The notes: generated by a model not told the origin, from the sequence alone. A stretch of DNA of 64,000 nucleotides from CAYRGY01 sp964424075 (GCA_964424075.1 CAYRGY010000005.1:1-64000), one strand, 5' to 3'; positions 7,288 to 16,080 are shown, numbered from the stretch's first letter. Translations and numbers: made by a program.

Positions 7288-9007
7288 TAAGCATACTTGT
7301 TATTTTTTCGCGCAATTCATCAGCGGTAAACTGCCGCCCGGAACAATTCAATATTCGTTCTGAAACAGCAACACCGCATTTTTCCTGTATCAAATCACAA
7401 AGTTGCCCGGAATAATTCATCTCCACACCAATCACAAGTTTGCTCAGCATCGAGCGAATCTCTTCAATATGCAGTGGCAGCAAACTGCGGATCTGTAATA
7501 TATTCACCGGCAAATCCTCGCAGGCCTCAAGCAAAGCTGGCAAAGTTGATCCCCAACATAAAATGGTAGCCTGGGGATTTTTAACATCACTATGTAAAAT
7601 TGGTTTGGGGCAATTCTCCAAAGCTGTTTCCATTTTTTTCATTCTTTTGGCCATCATTTTTGTCCGATTTTCGGGATCTTCGCTTAAATCCCCGGATTCA
7701 TCATGCTCATCGGTGGAGCTTCGATAAAATCCACCTGCTACACCAGGCAAAACCCGCGGTGATACTCCTGATTCACTAAACTTATATCGTAAAAATCCGT
7801 CATCTGGAGATTGATACCCCTCATCTTTCATGCGGGTAACCTCTTCAGCTTCAGTAATTAATTCGCCTCGGTCAATCGCATCAACAGCTGGCAACTCTCC
7901 TACATTTACAATACCTTCAGCTTGATGTTTATCTGTAATTAAAATCACCGGCATTTGATAGCGATCAGCTAAATTAAATGCATCATAACTCATTTTATAA
8001 GACTCCTCCGCGCTCCCCGGGGCCAGCACAATTCTTGGAAAATCGCCTTGTGAAGCGGATAAAGCAAATTTCAAATCACCTTGCTCAGTGCGGGTAGGTA
8101 GTCCCGTTGAAGGTCCAGGTCTTTGTCCCAGAACAATTACACAAGGCGTTTCAATCATCCCCGCCATTCCCAAAGCCTCAACCATCAAACAAAAACCTCC
8201 GCCCGAAGTAGCAGTCATTGCGCGGGCACCGACCCACGATGCTCCCACCACCATATTCATCGCCGCCACTTCATCTTCAGCATGTTTTACAACTACATCT
8301 CCGGACATCCCTTCTCTAGCCATATAGTGCAATATAGAGGAAGTTGGTGTCATGGGATACTCCGCTACAAAACTCACACCCGCTTTTACAGCACCTTCAC
8401 AAATTACATCATTCCCGGTCACAATTCGACCAGTCTCAACTGAAGTGGCTTCCAATTTCCACTCAAATTCAGCTGCTGCTATCGCTTTAAACCCGGCTCG
8501 AGCTGCAGCTAAATTGGCTTCCACCACAGCTTCACCTTTTCGGGCGAATACTTTTCGCAAAACTTCTTCATAGAATTTCAAATCCAGCCCCAAAGCGGCA
8601 AACGTAGCTCCAACACCAACAGTATTCCTAAAAATCAACGCCTTACCATGCTCCATCGCCAGCGCCTTTAATCGCACCGGAAAATCGCGAACTCCATCTG
8701 GAAGCGACACTTCATCCGGATCATAAATAACACCGCCTCCCTCATTTAACTTCCCTACATGCAAATCCACAGTCTCTTGATTAATCGCCAGAATCAAATC
8801 GACACGATCTCGATGAATGTAGACCGGTTTTGCACCAACCCGCACACTATCAAAATTATGCCCTCCACGAATCAAAGACGGATACTCAGAGTTGCCAAAA
8901 ATATTCAATCCCGCAGCCACACAAGCCTCGGCGAAATAGCGTCCGGCACTTTGTATGCCATACCCGGCTTCACCTCCGACCAACCAAACTAAATCATTTG
9001 TTTTCAC
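7280..9007 (-). CDS. korA: 2-oxoacid:ferredoxin oxidoreductase, fused gamma-alpha subunit
   Basis: Partner of the beta subunit at 6107. The 575 residues begin with the gamma domain (GGEAGYGIQSAG; RGGHNFDSVRVG) that binds CoA and passes electrons. From about residue 200 follows the alpha pyrimidine-binding domain (EYPMTPTSSILHY; the EDEVAAMNMVVGAS glutamate region; ATSGGGFCLMVEALGMAG; GQRPGPSTGLPTRTEQGDL). The gamma-then-alpha order and the GPSTGLPTRTEQ motif are those of the KorA family. A charged insert, around residues 430-460 (TDEHDESGDLSEDPENRTK), varies within the family. First gene of the operon korA-GNAT-korB. The acceptor is presumably ferredoxin. Confidence 0.93.
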   Translation of the reverse strand: MKTNDLVWLVGGEAGYGIQSAGRYFAEACVAAGLNIFGNSEYPSLIRGGHNFDSVRVGAKPVYIHRDRVDLILAINQETVDLHVGKLNEGGGVIYDPDEVSLPDGVRDFPVRLKALAMEHGKALIFRNTVGVGATFAALGLDLKFYEEVLRKVFARKGEAVVEANLAAARAGFKAIAAAEFEWKLEATSVETGRIVTGNDVICEGAVKAGVSFVAEYPMTPTSSILHYMAREGMSGDVVVKHAEDEVAAMNMVVGASWVGARAMTATSGGGFCLMVEALGMAGMIETPCVIVLGQRPGPSTGLPTRTEQGDLKFALSASQGDFPRIVLAPGSAEESYKMSYDAFNLADRYQMPVILITDKHQAEGIVNVGELPAVDAIDRGELITEAEEVTRMKDEGYQSPDDGFLRYKFSESGVSPRVLPGVAGGFYRSSTDEHDESGDLSEDPENRTKMMAKRMKKMETALENCPKPILHSDVKNPQATILCWGSTLPALLEACEDLPVNILQIRSLLPLHIEEIRSMLSKLVIGVEMNYSGQLCDLIQEKCGVAVSERILNCSGRQFTADELREKITSMLNE

Positions 9008-9051
9008 GCACTTTTTTATTAGAAGCTTTCATACTATAAACCAACCACCCC

Positions 9052-9969
9052 CTATAGCGCAAAGTCAGCTTCCAAATAGCCTCTGAGGGTGAAAAACAGT
9101 AATATGGATTTTTGTAACCTTTCACTAATACTCAAATGCAAACGCACTATATCCGGGTTGGTTTGATTCAACTGCCAGAAAAAATCGTCAAAATCACTCT
9201 TACTTATTTTGCGTTTGCCCAATCTTTTAATAAAATCCCGAGGTGTTCGAATACCATTTTTATAAAAATTTTGAGAAATTAGCAGGGCGGCCCCATCATT
9301 TTTATTGTCCGTCAGTTGATTAAAATTAAATATCTCATTGGGAATATCAGCATATTCATCATCTTCATCGTTTTCCATCGTTTTGATTGGTGGAGGAGGA
9401 GCTGTTATATACCGCCTTTCCACCCTGGCTAACTTTGGTTCAACTGTTCCTGCCGGTGCGGGAATTTGACTGGGCCTGACAAATACCACACTGGAATTGG
9501 TCATAGCTCCACTGGCCGATCCGTCCGCTCTGTAAATCTGTCCTCTTTTGTTTTCGTCCAGTCCGAAAATTTGTATCACATTTAACTTTTGATCAACATA
9601 TCCCGGTAAGCCCCTTTTGGCAAAAAAAGCCGGAACAAAGCGAATTACATTGGTCACTTTCTCCTGACCGAAATACACCGCCATTTCCACAACCTCTGTC
9701 CCGAATCTCTCACGCAACAGCACCGGAAACTCACTCAAAAAATCATTCATCTCTGGAAGTCTAAATTGTAAATTCTCTGTATTAGAAGTCCTGGAAGGCC
9801 CTTTTACAACTATGGAAATCTGCAGATTAGCTTCTTGAATTTTATCAAAGCCCTTTGCAAGCACAATTCCGTTTATCAGTCGCTCCAACTTGCCGGTCAA
9901 ATCTATTGCTTCATTTTGTAAAAGCTCCATTTCATCATCTGTGATTTCAGAAATTCTCTCCATTTGCAA
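9052..9969 (-). CDS. Conserved-looking protein of unknown function
   Basis: 305 residues, cytoplasmic by appearance. The N-terminal half (1-150) looks like a compact alpha/beta domain (LQISIVVKGPS, VVEMAVYFGQEKVTNVIRFVPAFF). Then comes a Pro-rich, acidic linker (APPPPIKTMENDEDDEYAD) and a helical C-terminal domain (~220-305) ending LLFFTLRGYLEADFAL. It lies 44 bp upstream of korA in the same direction, so it may share that transcript. I do not recognise a family. An alternative start at the second Met (residue 3) would change little. Confidence 0.75.
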   Translation of the reverse strand: MQMERISEITDDEMELLQNEAIDLTGKLERLINGIVLAKGFDKIQEANLQISIVVKGPSRTSNTENLQFRLPEMNDFLSEFPVLLRERFGTEVVEMAVYFGQEKVTNVIRFVPAFFAKRGLPGYVDQKLNVIQIFGLDENKRGQIYRADGSASGAMTNSSVVFVRPSQIPAPAGTVEPKLARVERRYITAPPPPIKTMENDEDDEYADIPNEIFNFNQLTDNKNDGAALLISQNFYKNGIRTPRDFIKRLGKRKISKSDFDDFFWQLNQTNPDIVRLHLSISERLQKSILLFFTLRGYLEADFAL

Positions 9970-10289
9970 TTTTAGTAAGAATAAATTAAAACAAAAAAAT
10001 CATAATTAGTCAAAGTCCTTATCATTTTATGTTAACTGTTTCGCTTGATCCAAAAATCTATCTTCATTATCTAGATATTTCATGCTTTATCCGAGTTAGA
10101 AAAGAATTGATTTTTGACTGTAAATCAATCAGTTCTTGCTTCAATTCTAAATAGGATTCTGGAGAGATCTCCTATTCAAATCCTTAAAAAGCTTCATGTT
10201 CCTCTGGTTGTTTAACAGTCCAAAGCGTTTCTAGCTTTGTCTCGATAGCTCATTATACAAACTTAAGACGCGCTGATATCATGTCTGAA
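9970..10289. other. 320-bp gap with a degenerate minus-strand ORF
   Basis: On the minus strand an ORF ending at 10067-10069 reads PESYLELKQELIDLQSKINSFLTRI and so on, which looks like real coding sequence (amphipathic helix). It is broken upstream by two stops in the stretch ETKLETLWTVKQPEEHEAF, before about 10250. This is probably the remains of a small gene. No promoter, repeat or RNA could be assigned. Confidence 0.3.
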
Positions 10290-10826
10290 TTATTTTTTCC
10301 ATTTTAGCTCTGGAACTTCGTCAGCCCAATTGGAAAAACGAGCCATCACAAACAAAAGATCCGACATTCGATTCACATATTTCAACAATTCTCCGTTAAT
10401 ATCCTCTGAACGCTTCAAAGTAATTATTTGTCTTTCTGCCCGCCGACAAACCGCCCGCGCCAAATGTAAATAGGCTGCACAATACTCCCCTCCCGGCATA
10501 ATAAACTCTTTCAAAACCGGCAATTTGGCTTCCATCTGATCAATCCATTCCTCCAATTTTTTCGTTTCTGTAACTTGAACTTTGGGGATTTTCTGCTTTT
10601 GATTAACGGTTGCCAATTCAGCCCCCAATACAAACATCATCGGTTGCAAATTATCTAATATTTCATCTAACAGCACATGATTGGAATGGGCTCTGGCTAG
10701 ACCCAAAACCGCATTTAATTCATCAATTTCACCATAGGCGCAAACCCGCAAAGCATCCTTCTCGACTCGTCCCCCATCAAACAAGGAAGTCTCACCGCTA
10801 TCACCGGTTTTGGAGTATATTTTCAT
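10290..10826 (-). CDS. Cob(I)alamin adenosyltransferase (PduO/MMAB type)
   Basis: Transfers the adenosyl group of ATP to cob(I)alamin to make coenzyme B12. The 178-residue protein has the diagnostic N-terminus MKIYSKTGDSGETSLFDG (P-loop-like ATP site), then GEIDELNAVLG, and the C-terminal RAVCRRAERQI and YVNRMSDLLFVMARF motifs, all typical of PduO-type enzymes. Length is normal. It starts 1 bp after the stop of yqeY. No adenosylcobalamin-dependent enzyme or B12 synthesis gene is in the window, so it is most likely used on salvaged cobalamin. The family call is secure. Confidence 0.93.
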   Translation of the reverse strand: MKIYSKTGDSGETSLFDGGRVEKDALRVCAYGEIDELNAVLGLARAHSNHVLLDEILDNLQPMMFVLGAELATVNQKQKIPKVQVTETKKLEEWIDQMEAKLPVLKEFIMPGGEYCAAYLHLARAVCRRAERQIITLKRSEDINGELLKYVNRMSDLLFVMARFSNWADEVPELKWKK

Positions 10827-10827
10827 A

Positions 10828-11274
10828 CTATTTAAGCATTGATGCTACAACTTGATTTATCAATTTACCATTCGCCTTGCCTTTTAATCGAGGCATCACC
10901 GCCCCCATAGCCTTACCCATATCTGCCTTAGTCGAAATACCCGCTTTCTCCAGCTCCTCCGCAACTACTTTTCGTACCTCTTCTTCACTCATTTGTGCCG
11001 GCATATAAGCCATTAGAATTGCTGCTTCCGCTTCTTCATCAGCAGCCTTGTCGGTGTTCCCTCCCTTGCTGAACGCCTCAGCCGCATCCTGGCGTTGTTT
11101 TATTTCTTTCATTACAATACCCAGAATCACATCATCATCGGCTTCTTTTTTCTCTCCATCCACCTCGAATTTCATGATGGCGGCTTTAAGCATTCTGAGG
11201 GCATTCTTCTTCACTTCATCACCGGCTTTCATGGCAGCGATCAGGTCACTTTGCACTTGTTCTTTCAGTGTCAT
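10828..11274 (-). CDS. yqeY: GatB/YqeY domain protein
   Basis: 148-residue helical protein of the YqeY family, related to the tail domain of the amidotransferase subunit GatB and thought to bind tRNA. Family features are MTLKEQVQSDLIAAMKAGD at the start, LRMLKAAIMKFEVDG, IKQRQDAAEAFSKGG and the end MGAVMPRLKGKANGKLINQVV. Its precise role is unsettled even in model bacteria. It lies between a small ORF (11285) and the cobalamin adenosyltransferase on the same strand with 1-10 bp gaps, so the three are probably one transcript. Confidence 0.92.
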   Translation of the reverse strand: MTLKEQVQSDLIAAMKAGDEVKKNALRMLKAAIMKFEVDGEKKEADDDVILGIVMKEIKQRQDAAEAFSKGGNTDKAADEEAEAAILMAYMPAQMSEEEVRKVVAEELEKAGISTKADMGKAMGAVMPRLKGKANGKLINQVVASMLK

Positions 11275-11284
11275 TTTGTTTAGG

Positions 11285-11446
11285 TTAATTCAACCTAAAT
11301 CTATCACAAATAGGGATTCCCTTTCCAGCCAAAGATCGGACGGAAATGTCTGTCCACATAAACTGATCCTGAACCGGACTGCATTTCAATAACTCCATGA
11401 TCAAAGACCTTTCTTGAGTCGGCTCACGATACTCTAAGTTTGACAT
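11285..11446 (-). CDS. Possible 53-residue protein upstream of yqeY
   Basis: An ATG at 11446 (minus strand) opens 53 codons to a TAA at 11285-11287, 10 bp before yqeY. The sequence begins MSNLEYREPTQERSLIMELL and contains two cysteines (LKCSP, PICDR). Its place at the head of the yqeY operon supports expression, but no homolog is known to me and so short an ORF could be chance. No Shine-Dalgarno is seen. Confidence 0.4.
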   Translation of the reverse strand: MSNLEYREPTQERSLIMELLKCSPVQDQFMWTDISVRSLAGKGIPICDRFRLN

Positions 11447-11496
11447 ATTGAAAAAAGGTTAAGTTTTCATATTACAAATCCTAACCGCTGCAAATA

Positions 11497-12219
11497 CTAC
11501 AAATTCTCAGTTAATGTACTTTCCAAATCCAGAATTCCGTCCAAAACGCCACTGTCCAAAATCCAGATTTCAGCTACTTTATCCCAACCCAAAATCACGC
11601 CGACACCAACAAGCACTAACAGTACGCCAAGCCCTTTTTTAAACCAACCCTTTGGATTTGCCAGTCCTTTAACCCTGCTTATCACGGCTTGACCACCCCA
11701 GGCAATCAGCCCTAATGGTATCATGAAGCCAATAACATAAATGACCATATTCAAAAAGGCGACGCTAAAACTTTGTGGTAGCACTATCGCAATAATCAGC
11801 GCATAAGTGGGAGAACAAGAAGAGAAAACCGGCCCCAAGGCCGCACCCAGAAGCACAGTACCCAGAAGCCCCTTGCGAGATTGACTCTTCTGAATCAATT
11901 CCTCACTTTTATATAATTTTAAAGCGAAAGCCAGCTTGTCCCACAAAGTAGGAAATAGAAGCGTAAGCCCAAAAAACAGAATTATCACTCCTGAAACTAT
12001 CTTCCAGGCCGTATCAGGAATGAACAGTAGCTGAGTTGTGAACTTTAGTAGGACCGTAAACAGCAAAATGGAAACCCCCAGCGATGCAACAATTACAAAA
12101 GGCTTCCATTTGCCAATACCCTCAGCTGATCCTCCCACAATAACAGGCAATACCGGCAACATGCAGGGTGCAAGAATTGTAAGAAAACCAGCTACAAATG
12201 AGGGTATCAAAAAGTCCAT
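11497..12219 (-). CDS. ccdA: CcdA/DsbD-like transmembrane thiol transporter
   Basis: 240-residue membrane protein with about six hydrophobic segments. It carries electrons from cytoplasmic thioredoxin across the membrane to thiol proteins outside. The two family cysteines appear in segment 1 (APCMLPVLP) and segment 4 (FSSCSPTYAL), each followed by Pro, as in CcdA. Segment order and length fit the family. The gene for a thioredoxin-like lipoprotein ends 3 bp upstream on the same strand, so the pair resembles a split DsbD: a membrane relay plus an external thioredoxin domain. The targets could include the lipoprotein at 621. Confidence 0.9.
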   Translation of the reverse strand: MDFLIPSFVAGFLTILAPCMLPVLPVIVGGSAEGIGKWKPFVIVASLGVSILLFTVLLKFTTQLLFIPDTAWKIVSGVIILFFGLTLLFPTLWDKLAFALKLYKSEELIQKSQSRKGLLGTVLLGAALGPVFSSCSPTYALIIAIVLPQSFSVAFLNMVIYVIGFMIPLGLIAWGGQAVISRVKGLANPKGWFKKGLGVLLVLVGVGVILGWDKVAEIWILDSGVLDGILDLESTLTENL

Positions 12220-12222
12220 AAA

Positions 12223-12792
12223 TTAAAGCGCTTTATCTAGATCGGCAACTAAGCTGTCATAATCTACGCCCGGATTTCTGGCCACTTCATTTCCTTGAGA
12301 GTCAAAAATTACCCAAACTGATTGTTGTGTAATTCCCAATTCTTGTTTCAAAGCGGTTTCATTGTCATAGTCGACCTTCAAAAGAGCTACCCCTTGAGGA
12401 AGTTTCTCAGGCTCGTTTTCAACATTTTCTTCCATTGCTCTACAAACCGGACACCACTCAGCATGGAAGAAAAGTGCAAAAGGACTACCTTCAGCTTTTA
12501 ATGCATCAACGCCACTTGCCGAATATGCAATTAAGCTATTAGTTTCAGCTTCTACAGGCTCAGCATCAGTATCAGCATCAGCATCTTCCACCACTTCTTC
12601 GCCTTCTTCAGTAATTGTCACGCTTCCGGTAACGTTTTGTGTAGCATTGTCCTCAGATATTGTTACTGAAGCCTCTACTTCACTTTTCGTATTGTCTTCA
12701 ATAGTTTCGTCTGTCGCTGGTGGGAACAGTTGTGCACAGCCTGCGAGTAAAGCTGCAATAATTATTGATCCCAATATTATTTTAATTTTCAT
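12223..12792 (-). CDS. Thioredoxin-like lipoprotein, partner of CcdA
   Basis: 189 residues. The lipobox LLAGC near residue 19 is followed by an acidic, Thr-rich spacer of about 70 residues, then a thioredoxin domain with the active site EWCPVCRAMEEN. The C-terminus has the expected strand-helix order (VALLKVDYDNE, SVWVIFDSQG). It probably receives electrons from CcdA, encoded 3 bp downstream, and reduces exported proteins. The long acidic spacer would hold the domain away from the membrane. An AT-rich upstream region contains two TATAAT boxes on this strand. Confidence 0.88.
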   Translation of the reverse strand: MKIKIILGSIIIAALLAGCAQLFPPATDETIEDNTKSEVEASVTISEDNATQNVTGSVTITEEGEEVVEDADADTDAEPVEAETNSLIAYSASGVDALKAEGSPFALFFHAEWCPVCRAMEENVENEPEKLPQGVALLKVDYDNETALKQELGITQQSVWVIFDSQGNEVARNPGVDYDSLVADLDKAL

Positions 12793-12861
12793 AGTTTTTT
12801 TGATTATATACTTAATTTAGATTATAAGAAAAAAGCCATATAAGCAAGGAATAACTTGTGA

Positions 12862-12867
12862 TATAAT
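12862..12867 (+). promoter_or_regulatory. Extended -10 (TGaTATAAT), predicted leaderless start
   Basis: TATAAT at 12862-12867 with TGa just before it. It ends 7 nt before the ATG at 12874, so transcription should start on that codon. A second ATG at 12871 lies only 4 nt from the box and is unlikely to be transcribed. Confidence 0.65.
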
Positions 12868-12873
12868 ACTATG

Positions 12874-14226
12874 ATGAAAGAAGCGTTATCCCCCCCCAAA
12901 GAAGACGTACCGCAAAGAATTGTGCAAGAAGATTTTAATTCTTTAAATAGAGCCGCATTACTTTTAAAATTTCTCGAGTTAACTGAGGAAGACAAGTTCG
13001 AGCAGTATCCCCGTCTGGCAAAGGCTTTTCAAAAAGTGCTTAAGGAGTTTGCCAAATTGGGTATCGACGAAGATTTGGTCATGGTGCAAATGAGTGAAAT
13101 ATTACATCAATTGGAGGATGAGGTCTTCAATCTGGAACTAAAATCAGGCCGAGCCAATTCGTTGCCTGAAGAATTGCGCGACAGGATTTTAGACCGAATT
13201 CATCAAATATTACCTCCTGATTCCAAACTGCATCCCTTGGAAAAGGCCTTTAAGAAATTCTATTTACGGGCGCTGGAGGTTTTGGCGGTTTTCGACAAAC
13301 AGCAACGAGAAGGTATTGCTTCTCATCGAGCACATTCTGAAAAGAAAAATGGTGAATATGCTTTCGGAGGTCCCGAACTTTCACTTCAAGCCATAATCGA
13401 AGCCCTTAAACAAGGTATACGCAATATTGAATTAGACATTCAAGCGACCAGTGAAGGCACCCCCGTGATTAGTCACAGTGCCTATACCCGTACTGATCAG
13501 GGCAAAGAAAGAATAGATGGACATACTTGGGGGGCGTTAAGAAGTCTTAATCCTACAATCGATCGAACCGGCGCGCCTATGTATACATTGAATAATCTTC
13601 TGCAGGAATTCAAAAATTATCAGGGATTGGCTCGCTTAAACATTGAAGTCAAAAATAGTAGAGCTACCAGCGGAGTTATTAATTTAATCAAGAAGCATCA
13701 ACTTGAAGATTCTGTCATGGTTAGTTCATTTGATCCCTATGTAATATTAGAAGTACATCAACATTTACCCCAAGTCATGTTGGGTTTTAACACTATTATT
13801 ACTGAACTTAATGCCAAGAACATTCTTGAAAAACCCAAACGAAAAAAAAATCCTTTGGAAATTTCAACCGGAGCCTTGACTCTCAATCATTTTAAAGGCC
13901 GCGTCGCTATTGGAGGGTCCGAATTGCCCGAGGATAATCATCGACAAATCATCCTGACTGTTTTTAAACATCTCCCTGCGGAAATTATTGCCGCCTTGCA
14001 GGAATCCGCAGGTTATTTAAGCGTCCAAGTTCCTGCCGCTAAATACTTAAAGTGGAGAGGCCCTTTGCGAGCGCTTAAACAAAAGGCAAAAAAACTTGGC
14101 ATCAAATTACTTATTTATCGGGTGTCCCCTAAAAAGGTAAAGAACCTCCATCAGGATATCGACTTGATTCATCTAGACAAAGGGAGTAATCTAACTTTTT
14201 CCCGTATGCAAAAGCACGATGAATAA
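12874..14226 (+). CDS. Glycerophosphodiester phosphodiesterase family protein with extra N-terminal domain
   Basis: Predicted to cleave glycerophosphodiesters or related phosphodiesters. After ~140 residues of helical, unfamiliar sequence, a GDPD TIM-barrel begins at SHRAHSE (usual HRG, here HRA). It continues with GGPELSLQAIIEA (the PEN(T) motif, here PELS), IELDIQATSEGTPVISHS (metal-binding Glu and Asp, and a His), and LNIEVKN (catalytic Glu). Later SSFDPYVILEV matches the family's C-terminal strand. The changes from consensus could alter substrate choice. No signal peptide, so it appears cytoplasmic. ATG 12874 is chosen because the -10 box predicts transcription from there. It overlaps the next gene by 8 nt. 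Confidence 0.85.
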   Translation: MKEALSPPKEDVPQRIVQEDFNSLNRAALLLKFLELTEEDKFEQYPRLAKAFQKVLKEFAKLGIDEDLVMVQMSEILHQLEDEVFNLELKSGRANSLPEELRDRILDRIHQILPPDSKLHPLEKAFKKFYLRALEVLAVFDKQQREGIASHRAHSEKKNGEYAFGGPELSLQAIIEALKQGIRNIELDIQATSEGTPVISHSAYTRTDQGKERIDGHTWGALRSLNPTIDRTGAPMYTLNNLLQEFKNYQGLARLNIEVKNSRATSGVINLIKKHQLEDSVMVSSFDPYVILEVHQHLPQVMLGFNTIITELNAKNILEKPKRKKNPLEISTGALTLNHFKGRVAIGGSELPEDNHRQIILTVFKHLPAEIIAALQESAGYLSVQVPAAKYLKWRGPLRALKQKAKKLGIKLLIYRVSPKKVKNLHQDIDLIHLDKGSNLTFSRMQKHDE

Positions 14227-14650
14227 TGTTATCAAATTAGATGACTACCGCAAAACAAGGTTAGTCAGACCCAAAGGTAAAACCTGCAAAGTCGCCTCAA
14301 TAAAAAGAGGTAAACCCAAAGCGGTTGTGAGTGAAATGCAGAGAGTTAGAGCTAAATTAATTGCACCACTTAAAGAGAAAGAAGAAGAGACTGCTCAGTT
14401 AATCCTTGAAAATAATCATGGTTTTGAGGCCTTGCGCACTAAAATTAAATTAGTTCGCAAAGAATTTGCCCGGGTCAATCCTGAAAAATTACATCAGCAT
14501 ATTGAAAAAGTTAGGAATATAACTTCACTCCATATTATTTTTAATTTAATTTCCGCAGATCCTAAGGCCATTGAGGGCTATCCAACCTTCTTCTACGCCC
14601 TGGTAGAAGAGCTACTTTCCCGTGATCTCGACCTCAAAAACGTACTCTAG
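14219..14650 (+). CDS. Basic helical protein of unknown function
   Basis: 143 residues. A Lys/Arg-rich first third (LDDYRKTRLVRPKGKTCKV) could bind nucleic acid. The rest is predicted helical (KEKEEETAQLILENNHG, IKLVRKEFARV) with a hydrophobic C-terminal helix. It overlaps the GDPD gene by 8 nt and is therefore coupled to it. No recognisable family. Confidence 0.7.
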   Translation: MNNVIKLDDYRKTRLVRPKGKTCKVASIKRGKPKAVVSEMQRVRAKLIAPLKEKEEETAQLILENNHGFEALRTKIKLVRKEFARVNPEKLHQHIEKVRNITSLHIIFNLISADPKAIEGYPTFFYALVEELLSRDLDLKNVL

Positions 14651-14671
14651 AAAAGTAGCTAAACAACAAAC

Positions 14672-14700
14672 TTGACGACAGGCAAAAAAGCTGTCATAAT
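14672..14700 (+). promoter_or_regulatory. Promoter with an inverted repeat in its spacer, for the surface protein gene
   Basis: TTGACG at 14672-14677 and CATAAT at 14695-14700 with a 17-bp spacer. The spacer holds the inverted repeat GACAG-N9-CTGTC (14677-14695), a possible operator. Transcription would start near 14707, giving a leader of about 33 nt. Confidence 0.55.
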
Positions 14701-14739
14701 TTTAAAGAACGTGTTTTAAAACATAAATAAAAAACAAAC

Positions 14740-16059
14740 ATGAAAAACACTAGTATTCGTATTGTTGCAGGGTTTATCGCTCTGGCAACTGTAATTGGTG
14801 CGGGTCTTGGTCTGGCTGTAACCAATTTTTCTGCAACAGAACTGCAAGCCAGCGTAGCCTGGGGAGATCAAGCTCATGGCCGAGGTGATGAAGTTGTTTA
14901 TAATGGAAGAACTTACATTTGTATTAATAAAAGTGAGTGTTCCAAATATGAACCTGGAGTCGCCAACATTTGGACTTGGAAGCTGAAAAATGATCAAGCT
15001 TATGATTATCTTTCCAGCGAAAAAGGCTATAATAATGGAATAAGTTACAACAATAATACTCCATCTACAGTTAAATCAGCTGATGGAGGTATCTATCAAT
15101 GTACAAACAAGAATTGTACTAACCGAAGTCTTAATACAAGTTGGGCCTGGAAGAAAACCGGTCAAACAGATCCCGGCAATGGAGGTGGTGGAACAATCGA
15201 CTTGTCAGATATCGACAATAATTCAGTAACAACAAACAATTTAGTTGTAGATGAAAATGCCACAATCGCAGGCGACCTTAATGTTGGTGATGAACTCAGC
15301 GCTAACAAAATCAACGGTCACGAAATCTATGCAGCTCGTGACAATTCAGATCCAAGCAACAAGCCTGGTCTGGTTTCAGGTTACGAACTAGAAGTTCGTG
15401 AAGGTGGTATTCATGGCATTAACACTGTTGGAGACACTGAAATTCCTATTCAAATGAAGAGCCCAACAAAATTTGACAAAGATGTTATCATTTCTGGCAA
15501 CGTTGACATCGTTGGACTAATCCTCGGAACCAATACTTTCACTGACAAGACAACCTTTAATGAAGGATTCGACGTTGCTTCTGGGTCGGGTAACTTCATT
15601 CAAGGTCTAATCACACCGTCTATCAAGAACTTTACAAATAATGGCTCACCAATTTACATTGAAGATAATACTAGTATCTCAGGGTATCTTCATGTAGAAG
15701 GGCCTGTAAAAGCCAGTTCTATTTCTCCAATCAGCTCTGACCAGAATCTTACATTAAACGGCATAGTTGACTTTGTTGGGGGAACCGGTAACTTCACTGA
15801 AGGTCTAATCACCTCTGTCATCAACAACTTCTCTAGTTCAGAATCTATCCTTATTAACGATAGCGCTAGAGTTGCGGGCGATCTAACTGTCGAAGGCCAG
15901 TTAAACGCTACTTTAGGAGATATTCAAGCTGAACAAAATCAATGGGGTACTATAACCAATGCTACCTTTGAAAATGGTAACATAAAATGTGCTACACAAG
16001 GTCAATATTTGATCTCAGTTAATGTAAATAGTCAAAGCGGAGAATGTGCTAGCTTATAG
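14740..16059 (+). CDS. Secreted surface protein with two CBM5/12-like modules and beta-repeat stalk
   Basis: 439 residues. An N-terminal signal peptide (hydrophobic stretch ~8-33) is followed by two modules resembling chitin-binding CBM5/12 domains. The first is AWGDQAHGRGDEVVYNGRTY with C...C and WTWKL; the second, around residues 90-145, ends in SWAWKKTG. Both have the Trp / V-Y-NG-Y / W pattern and an added cysteine pair. From ~155 to the end run shallow repeats of about 25 residues (ENATIAGDLNVGDELSA; DSARVAGDLTVEGQLNA) and a longer repeat, GSGNFIQGLITPSIKNF / GTGNFTEGLITSVINNF. These suggest a beta-helical or trimeric stalk. It has its own promoter and a strong terminator, so it is a single-gene unit. 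Probably an adhesin, but the ligand is unknown. Confidence 0.82.
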   Translation: MKNTSIRIVAGFIALATVIGAGLGLAVTNFSATELQASVAWGDQAHGRGDEVVYNGRTYICINKSECSKYEPGVANIWTWKLKNDQAYDYLSSEKGYNNGISYNNNTPSTVKSADGGIYQCTNKNCTNRSLNTSWAWKKTGQTDPGNGGGGTIDLSDIDNNSVTTNNLVVDENATIAGDLNVGDELSANKINGHEIYAARDNSDPSNKPGLVSGYELEVREGGIHGINTVGDTEIPIQMKSPTKFDKDVIISGNVDIVGLILGTNTFTDKTTFNEGFDVASGSGNFIQGLITPSIKNFTNNGSPIYIEDNTSISGYLHVEGPVKASSISPISSDQNLTLNGIVDFVGGTGNFTEGLITSVINNFSSSESILINDSARVAGDLTVEGQLNATLGDIQAEQNQWGTITNATFENGNIKCATQGQYLISVNVNSQSGECASL

Positions 16060-16080
16060 TACAATTTCTTAGAGAACTTT

